DNA from: Eledone cirrhosa
Lineage: Eukaryota > Mollusca > Cephalopoda > Octopoda > Eledonidae
Assembly (NCBI GenBank): GCA_964016885.1
Contig: OZ024741.1
Coordinates: 412,477,249-412,541,248 of the forward strand
DNA length: 64,000 nucleotides
Direction: 5' to 3'
Below are positions 57,010 through 64,000 of this stretch, in pieces. Below the pieces are notes generated by a model, which saw only the letters and a list, made by a program, of their open reading frames with translations, did not search any database and was not told the DNA's origin. The position numbers and the translations under genes are program-made. Position 1 is the first letter of the stretch. Each line of letters opens with the position of its first letter.

Positions 57010-59976
57010 AAACCCCGTGACCAAGAAATACCGGGATGGCGGCCGGCGGGGAATAGCCATGTCTCTAGGGGAGAACGACCCCTCTAGTCTTGGTTGACAC
57101 TCGTTCTAGAAGTGGTAACACGAAATGATTACCCCTTGGTGGATAAGGATAAAACGCGACAAAATAAAGTAAATGTCTAATGATAAAATCTCATACCGGA
57201 TCGGCCGTCACCCGGGTAAAAAAGGGCCGCGCCCCTCAGAGAGGAACCAGACTGGGGTCGAAAAATCAGCTAATGGTTCAAACCTTCCCATCACTTCGGA
57301 GCTGGAGACCTCCCATAACCGGAATACTCCTACTGTTGGCCCTCCATGCTCACCACCAAGAAATCCAAAGAAAAAGAGAGAAAAATGGTCAAGGGAAGAT
57401 AATAAAGAAGTCCTTGAGGCTTTCTACACTGCCATGTACTACCCATCAAATACATCGAATACAGAACAAACATATATCAACTGGAAAAAGGAACATCCCG
57501 AAAACAGAGGCTATATTGACAGTAACCAACTAGCCAATATACGAAGAAATATTGTAAAAAAAAGTTACTAACTGATATAGAAATTGATCAGATCAAGCTA
57601 GTAGCACAAAGTCAGCGAAGGGAAAATGAAGCATGTGTCAGTGAAAACGAGGTAAACTGTAACACTTCGAATCCCAGGGTTGGGGCGGAATCACTGGCAA
57701 CAGAACAAATTAAAGAAAGGAGCGAAAAAGTGGAGGGAGTGCATGCTCAGGATGAAACTCCAAATGAAAATAATGAGATCGTAAATGATAAAGAAATGAA
57801 TGAGAATGAACTTGCCAACTTGAAGGATGAAATTATGATCGAATGGATGAAAATGAAAGAATCTGACATGGGGCAACGAGACACCCTCCCTAAGATCCAG
57901 AACTCCAAACAGAACCAAAAGATAATACACAAGACTAACATAATTCTCAAAAACATTATGATCACAAACAAACTAAACATTACTGACTTAAATCATCTCT
58001 ATTATGCATCGGCTAAAGTCACCACTCACTTATGTGGAGTGAAGATGAAAAAACAAAGGAATTCCCACAAGAAATCTACTTGGCAAGATAACATCAATCG
58101 CCAAATAAACCTTCTCCGATCTGACATAGAAATTTTAACAAACTATAAAGTAGGTGAACATGTTAAACAAACTAAACTTAGAAAATTGAAAAAAAAGTAC
58201 AGTATAAGATCAACATGTGACATAGACATGCTGATAGAAACAATCAAGCAAAAAGTGTCGGCCAAAGCTGCTCGTATAAGGCGCTTTGAAAAACGATCTA
58301 GATTCTATGAGGACAATAATATGTTCAAAAACAACCAAAGAAACTTCTACAGAAAAATTGGTAAGTCAACAATAACTGCTAAATCAATACCACCCAAGGA
58401 GGAAGTGCAAGAATTCTGGGAAAAGATCTGGGCCGAAGAAAAAGTTCATAACATACATGCCCCATGGATAGACAGACAAATGAAAGAAACAGCTCACCTT
58501 GAAGAACAAACATGGGAAAATATAACAGTTGAACAGCTGCGCTTGGCTCTAAGAAAAACCAGCAAATGGAAATCCCCAGGAAAAGACAAAATACAAAACT
58601 TTTGGATAAATGCCTTCACAAAGTCTCATGAGCTGTTAGCCCAACTTTACAATGTAATAGTTAAGGAGCCAGAAAAGATACCATCATGGCTAGTTAACGG
58701 CATTACATTCCTGCTACCGAAGAATGATGAGACAAACAATCCCAAAAATTACAGACCGATAACCTGCTTGACCACAATGTATAAAATTTTAACATCAGTC
58801 CTAACTGAATACACATATGACCACCTGATAACAAATGACCTATTTCCCATTGAGCAGAAAGGGTGTAAACGAGGCTCATATGGGTGTAAGGATCAGCTTC
58901 TGGTTAACAAAATGATACTGGAAGATTGTCATAATAGACACAAAAATCTATCGATTGCTTAGATAGATTATAAAAAAGCATTCGATAGTTTGCCACACAG
59001 TTGGATTGAAAAATGTTTAGAGATTTTCAAAATATCCCCCGTTGTCAGGAGGTTTTTGTCATTCAGTATGAAGACATGGAAAACGACACTCCTTTTGAAT
59101 AGTGAAACAAAATCACTGGAAGCTGGAGAAGTTAATATTAATTGTGGAATTTTTCAGGGTGACTGAAATCGGAGACTGAAGGACTGATTATATCGGCACA
59201 AGATCAGTGTCTGCCAACAAAAAATTACCAAGCCAACATAATAAAAAATGGGTGCAGCCCATTATGCCGTGTATGCAAAAAACAACCAGAGACCATTGTC
59301 CATATAATTTCAATGTGCAGTCCTATAGCTCCAACCCAATACCTAAACAGGCATGACAGAGCTGCACAATACATACATTGGATAATGTGTAAGCATTTTG
59401 ACCTGCCCCATCAAAAGAATTGGTGGGAGCATCAACCACCTCCCATACTTGAAAAAGATCACATCTCAATCTTGTGGAACTTTAGCATCCAAACAGACCG
59501 AAAAATAGATGCAAATAGACCTGATATAATATTGAAGGACTTTCAAAGGAGGGTATGCCTGCTAATTGATATGTCTGTTCCAATAGACAAGAATGTATCT
59601 ATAAAAACATTTGAAAAATTGAGCAAGTATAAGGACCTGGAGATAGAAATTGGAAAAATGTGGAAATTGAGAACTAAAACAATACCAGTGGTTGTAGGCG
59701 CTCTGGGAATGATACCTAAGGGGTCTAACGACTACTTATCGCAAATCCCAGGAAACCCGCGTATAGGAGAAATACAAAAGATAGTACTAATGGGAACTGC
59801 CCATATACTAAGGAAGGGAAGATTCTGTCAATATAAGTACATCACAAGTCTAAACACTAAAGATGCATGTGTGAATATGTATGTTCTTTCTTGAACATGG
59901 CGGACCTTGTTGTCTCTTGAGGTCACTGGTTGTGACTTGGTGATAACTCGTATGAACATAAAGCAAGATAAATGCA

Positions 59977-59977
<1 letters not shown>
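57010..59977 (+). mobile_element. B4: family B element with internal deletion
   Basis: Plus-strand B copy with the complete 5' leader (57,010-57,172), ORF and 3' UTR (59,830-59,977), followed by (ATA)n at 59,978-60,015. About 1 kb containing the YMDD region and thumb is missing at 59,163-59,166, where a GACT microhomology is shared by both sides when compared with B2. Confidence 0.87.
57173..59840 (+). pseudogene. Family B polyprotein with frame break, nonsense codon and internal deletion
   Basis: N-terminal piece 57,173-57,571 (MSNDKISYRIGRH; Myb-like region with KWSRED and NWKKEHPE) ends at TAA just after an A8 run (57,556-57,563). A -1 shift at the run would continue in the next frame to 58,960. 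That long piece (57,572-58,959) has an acidic linker, a coiled basic region, SPGKD and [11 protein letters not shown] at 58,960-58,962 replaces the Trp before IDYKKAFD. The FQGD box then joins the knuckle region directly, so YMDD is lost. CRVC…H….C, RPD and YKDL of the RLE follow (59,230-59,790). Inactive, but it shows the whole N-terminus of B. Confidence 0.87.

Positions 59978-60015
<38 letters not shown>
59978..60015. repeat. (ATA)n tract between B4 tail and A-ix
   Basis: About 38 bp. B4 ends and A-ix begins on it, both on the plus strand, mirroring the B1/A-i junction at 1,632-1,649. Confidence 0.9.
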
Positions 60016-60018
<3 letters not shown>

Positions 60019-61207
60019 TTGCCTGTTTGTTTGTTTGTTTATTTATGTTCGTCTACAGCGTGATAATGTCACACAAAAATCACGTGGAGTGACGGAACCA
60101 CCGGAGACGATGATTCACCGGTGGTTATGTAACCATACATTCGCCAATCCTCGATAAGAGTGTTTAAATGTCGAACCTAAACAGTTCGAATAACGGTGAA
60201 ATGGAGACTAGAATGTCATGTGACAGACTCTCACCAAACAGGTGCTCCCTGGCTCAGCAGCAGGGACCTGGCTGTCAACCAAATACTGCTGGTGTCGGAG
60301 GAAGAAGAAGAAGGAAAGGGACCAGAACCAACTGGACGAAAGAATTGAATAGAACTGTTAAGCAATGTTACCTGAAGAGTAACCCCAAGGAGAAAGGCTA
60401 TAGGAAACGGATGCATAACATCTGGAACGAGATTGGTCTATTTAAATTAGATGAACAAAAATTGGCCGGGCAGGCTCGGGTAATAAGAACTAATGGGTGG
60501 ATAAGCGAGCTGGAACTGGAGGAACTGAGCAGAGATATTAGCTTGGAGATGGAGAGTGGAGTATGCCAGGCAAACGAGCCAGTGGGAAATGAAGGTGAAG
60601 AGGTCGAGAGAACGGAGGAACCACCCGAAGCAGACAATGATCTGAATGCTGAGATAAATAATAACTGGAACAGAGATACGGCCACTGAGGAGATGAATGC
60701 TGATGGGCTAGGACAAGATTTGGTTGATATCCTAAACTTAGTGGTAGATGAATTGAACAATGATAGTGGGAGACCTATGAACCTAAGATTTGTAGACAGG
60801 AAAAAGTTAAAAGAAACAACAGCTAAGGTAAACAAAGTCATCCCATACCTTGAGGCGAGGAGCCTTCACCAGTGCAACAATATCCTCAAAGCAACAGCAA
60901 ATACGGTGAGGAAACTACTTGGTATAAAAGCGAGAGGAAATAACAGACAAGAAAGAGCAGAGCCTTGGTGGAAGAAACGACTGAGTGGTCAAATCAGGGA
61001 AATGAGAAATGACATTGGAAAGCTTGAGTCTCTACTGAATGGGACACTAAAAAACATAGACACTAAAAATAGACTGGAAATAAAGTACAAAACTAGGAGG
61101 AAAAAGCTAAATATTAGCATAGAGGAACTGAAGCAACGCATTGTAGCAAAGAGTGCAAAAATCAGGCGATACAAGAACAGAGTCAGCCAGTATAGACAGA
61201 ACCGCAT
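60016..61207 (+). mobile_element. A-ix: 5' part of a family A element
   Basis: Begins within the A leader at TTGCCTGTTTGTTTG (equivalent to about 16,445 in A-iv) and runs to 61,207, where A sequence stops after ACCGCAT and an inverted C patch begins. No 3' part of A is present nearby. Confidence 0.85.
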
Positions 61208-61253
61208 CTTTCAACAAAATGCTGGGAAGAGAGCACTTCCTTTTCTACCCTGA
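60168..61253 (+). pseudogene. Family A protein, N-terminal ~346 residues, truncated
   Basis: The open frame has two in-frame ATGs: MSNLNSSNNGE at 60,168 and METRMSC at 60,201. It covers the Myb-like region (NWTKEL, NIWNEIG, NGWISEL) and the basic coiled linker to QYRQNR (about 61,204). The last ~15 codons are read from the foreign C patch. RT and endonuclease are absent. If translated it would give only the putative DNA-binding part of A. Confidence 0.85.
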
Positions 61254-61308
61254 TTTTCCTTTAAGACGAGCACTTACCTCTTAGGTGATGCCCTGATTAA
61301 CTTTTTCA
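61208..61308. mobile_element. Inverted patch of C sequence
   Basis: 61,208-61,262 is antisense to C2 at about 33,740-33,792 (near the end of ORF2). 61,263-61,308 is sense to C2 at about 33,685-33,729. So two neighbouring ORF2 segments are joined in opposite orientation. (AAT)n follows at 61,309-61,326. Confidence 0.7.
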
Positions 61309-61326
61309 AATAATAATAATAATAAT

Positions 61327-64000
61327 GATTTCTTTATTGGCCACAAGGGCTGACATCAAGAAAAACATTACAGACGGCACAGGACGGTACGATGTGGGTT
61401 TTGTGTAAATATTTTTATTATTTATATAAGAAAAGAAGAAAAAAGGACATAGAAACATATATATATATAAACAATAAAAATGAAAATTGAAACAATGAAA
61501 AATTCCCCAATAGGGGGGAAACCTCCGAGGGTTACTCGTGGCGAAAACCACACAAAAGACCACGGCCACCCAGACCACCAGGGCAAGCGTCCTCTCTCAA
61601 TTTTTCCATTTCTCAAACTACAGACGTATATTCAGAGTGGTCCCGTTCACTCGGACCATTATCGCTACATTCACCCACCTTTCAACAAACTTGCTGAAGG
61701 CAGCACTTGCCTCTCCACCCTGATTTTCCTCTTCAAGTGAAACTTGAAAAAGTTAATTAGGGATTCGCCGAAGAGTAAATTGTCTGTCTTTAACCCTTTT
61801 AACCTTGTCCACCACACAATCTCTTTCGCCATGGCCACCAGGCAGATGAAAACCATCTGCTCTTCCTCCTCGAAGGAAGACGGCGAGACCATCTGCACAA
61901 TGGACTCAGTCGACAACCGGATCCGTCCTACACGCGACAGCAACTGTTCGACATAGCTCCACAAGTCAGCAATGCTCGGGCACTGAACGAGTGCGTGCAC
62001 GACGGTTTCGTCGCTCTGCGCACATCTCGGACAGGCTCGGCTGACGGCACTTACGTGCCTGTAGAGCTTATCACGAACCGGCAGGGCTCCCCGGTAGCAC
62101 TGCCAGGCCAGGGATTTTGGGAAGTTATCCATAGGCCCTGGGCTGAAAGTTCTCCGGAAGAGAGCAAACAGCTGATCTTCTTCGACGCCCAGGATCTCTC
62201 CAAGAATGTCGTCGCTCTTCCCCTCTATAGAACGCCGAGGTGGATGTTCCACCGATACTGGTGCCCAGCTGGCAGAGGACAGTGAGCGCCTGGAGACATT
62301 CCAGTTTCCAAGCGCTATCCCTCGGTCTTTTTTTGACCCAGGACTGCAGCTTCGTCAAGGAGACGAGTTGTGGGAAAACGTGCCTGGCGAACGGCGACCA
62401 CACCTGTTCACCATCAAGGAAGCACCAGAGATGTCGCAGCCTCAGCGCATGTTTGCGCATCATCAGCCATGGCATGCCCAGTCCTCCACGCAACGGGTGT
62501 TGACAGCAGATGGATCGTCTGACCATGGGAGCGCGTCCCTTCCACAAAGAGCGGAAGAGGAGGCGCTCCATTTTGGTGAGAGTTGGGCTGGAGCAAGGGA
62601 CGACGGTGAGGCGGTAGCAGATGGCGGATGCGATGTACGCATTGGTCACCTCCGCCCGGCCTTTCAGGGACAGCTTTCTCTCGGCCCATTTCTGGGTGAG
62701 GAGGCCACCCTGCTCGTCACCTCGTTCCAGTTTTTCTCCATCTGGAGGTCCGGTCCGAACCAAACCCCGAGCAATTTAACCGGTCCGTCCGTCCAACGCC
62801 CCACGACGCTGTCGGACGGCATGGACTTGGCTCTCCAGGTGCCGAGCTGCAAGCCCACCGACTTTTCCTGGTTTATCTTTGATCCTGTCACCGCTTCGTA
62901 TTCCTTGAGAGCGGTGCCAAGCATCTGGACGAGTCTGGTGATCGACACCACCACGGTGACGTTGTCAGCGTAAGCCGATTCGGATTTCCCGCATCCTAGT
63001 TCGCGTGGGAAGCCCCTCATCGCCCCCAGTTGGTGCAGTAACGGCTCGAGAGCCAATACGTACAAGAGAGACGAGAGGGGACATGATGCTGAACGGCTGC
63101 GACAGGTGACCGTTCACCCTCACAACTGAGCAGATGTCGCTGTACATTGCTGCGATCCAACCCGTGAAAACGGGCCCGAAACCGGATGCCTCGAGGACCG
63201 CCGCCAGGTACCGATGGTCGACCCTATCGAATGCTTTGGACTGATCCAAGTTGATCAGGGCACCACCCTTGCCAGGTTCCTTAACCACCCTCTCTATGAT
63301 GTATCGCATGAGGTGGAGGTTGTCGTGTATGGATCTGTCCGGAATGGCGCATGTCTGCGCCTCTTCCACCAGACCCTTGATGACAAGCGCCAACCTCGTT
63401 GCTAACACCTTGGCCAAAATCTTGAACTCTGCGTTTTACAGGGTTATGGGCCTGAAATTATCGATAACATCCCCCTTGTTCGGGTCTTTTCTCAGCAACG
63501 CCACTGCTCCCAGGCTCACAAAACTGGGAATGCTCCCGTTCTACTGCCAGTTGCAGTAGACGCCTGCCTAGAGGTCACCGAACAAGTCTGGCATAAATGC
63601 ATAAAGCTCGTAGGGCAGAACATCCAAACCTGGCGATTTACCCCTTGTGCAGTTAGCCATCGCTTCCCTTTTTTCACCGGCTGTTATTGGCTTTTCGCAA
63701 CACTGTCTTGCGGTCGTCGAGAGCCGAGGCAGTCCGTCGAGGTATGCACTGAAGTCCATGCCCCGATCCGGGCCCCTGCCGCTCCCTAACAGTTCAGCAA
63801 AGTACTGCTGAAAAGCTTCACACATCCGCTCGGGTTCGAGCATCACGCACCCGTTTTGGTCAGACAAAGACCGAATTGTAGCTTTGTTGCTACGTCGCGC
63901 CACTGCCACCCGGGCCCATTGGACGGCTTTTGTCCCCTCGTGTTTCAGAGCACGCGCTCTAACTCTGACAATGCAGCCTTCGTGTTTTGCGTTGAAGAAT
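61327..64000 (-). mobile_element. C3: Tx1-like element on the minus strand, cut by window edge
   Basis: On the minus strand it ends …GGCCAATAAAGAAATC then (ATT)n, as C1 and C2 do. The 3' UTR (61,327-61,670) is of C2 type. It contains the RT and C-terminal part of ORF2. The EEP and ORF1 lie beyond the right edge. Confidence 0.87.
61671..64000 (-). pseudogene. C3 ORF2, RT and C-terminal knuckle, frameshifted
   Basis: Pieces (minus, N to C): linker with SPGLDVLPYE (63,568-63,909); RT with motif A LDQSKAFDRVDH (62,965-63,417); YADN and LLGVWFGP (62,664-63,065); thumb with CQHPLRGGLGMP (62,125-62,763); and C-terminus with knuckle CPRCAQ…H….C (61,671-62,252). At least four frame changes or stops occur. 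The catalytic box reads YADN instead of YADD, so the RT would be dead even with the frame restored. It is closer to C2 than to C1. Confidence 0.85.

Overview
This 64 kb window is eukaryotic repeat DNA with no host gene that I can recognise. It consists almost entirely of retrotransposons, a Helitron, SINEs and long microsatellites. The organism is most likely a mollusc, probably a coleoid cephalopod such as an octopus. This rests on a tRNA-derived SINE of the cephalopod type (several copies in both orientations), very long (TA)n, (CATA)n and (ATT)n tracts, and the mix of element families. It is an inference, not a proof.

Family labels used here are my own. 'A' and 'B' are two non-LTR retrotransposon families with one long protein: N-terminal Myb-like region, reverse transcriptase (RT), CCHC knuckle and C-terminal restriction-like endonuclease (RLE). 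Both resemble the R4/Dong clade. 'C' is a two-ORF non-LTR family: ORF1 with a CCHC knuckle, ORF2 with an AP-type endonuclease (EEP), RT and C-terminal knuckle, resembling the Tx1-like L1 clade. 'D' is a further RLE-type element.

Layout. 1-1.63 kb: A-i (minus). 1.65-5.61: B1 (minus). 5.63-5.68: C 3' stub (plus). 5.71-7.83: A-ii (minus). 7.88-12.73: A-iii (minus, full length, intact 1130-residue ORF). 12.79-17.85: A-iv (minus, full length, decayed). 17.87-20.55: B2 (minus). 20.55-21.53: A leader remnant, C stub, A 3' stub and SINE. 21.54-27.47: C1 (plus). 27.49-28.57: A-vii (minus). 28.63-34.10: C2 (plus). 34.13-35.58: B3 (minus), followed by a SINE, a C stub and compound (ATT)n(GTT)n. 35.9-38.2: old unclassified DNA with LINE and SINE scraps. 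38.3-40.7: D (plus), in (CATA)n. 41.4-42.7: LTR-like segment, SINE, paralogous repeats and 33-bp octamer repeats. 42.87-45.6: Penelope-like element with GIY-YIG endonuclease. 46.77-47.54: TIR element. 47.8-56.0: hairpin repeat and several Helitron pieces around a 5.7 kb Helitron (49.29-54.99). 56.09-56.85: A leader (plus). 57.0-59.98: B4 (plus). 60.0-61.2: A-ix (plus). 61.3-64.0: C3 (minus).

The main observation is architectural. Nearly every A, B and C boundary lies on an (ATT)n/(AAT)n tract, and orientation is locked to the strand of that tract. A and B always carry an (AAT)n tail on their own sense strand. C always carries (ATT)n. Two unrelated endonuclease types therefore appear to use the same trinucleotide microsatellite in opposite polarity. 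Each insertion leaves a fresh tract, so the locus grows by serial insertion. D sits in (CATA)n and may show the same habit on a different microsatellite.
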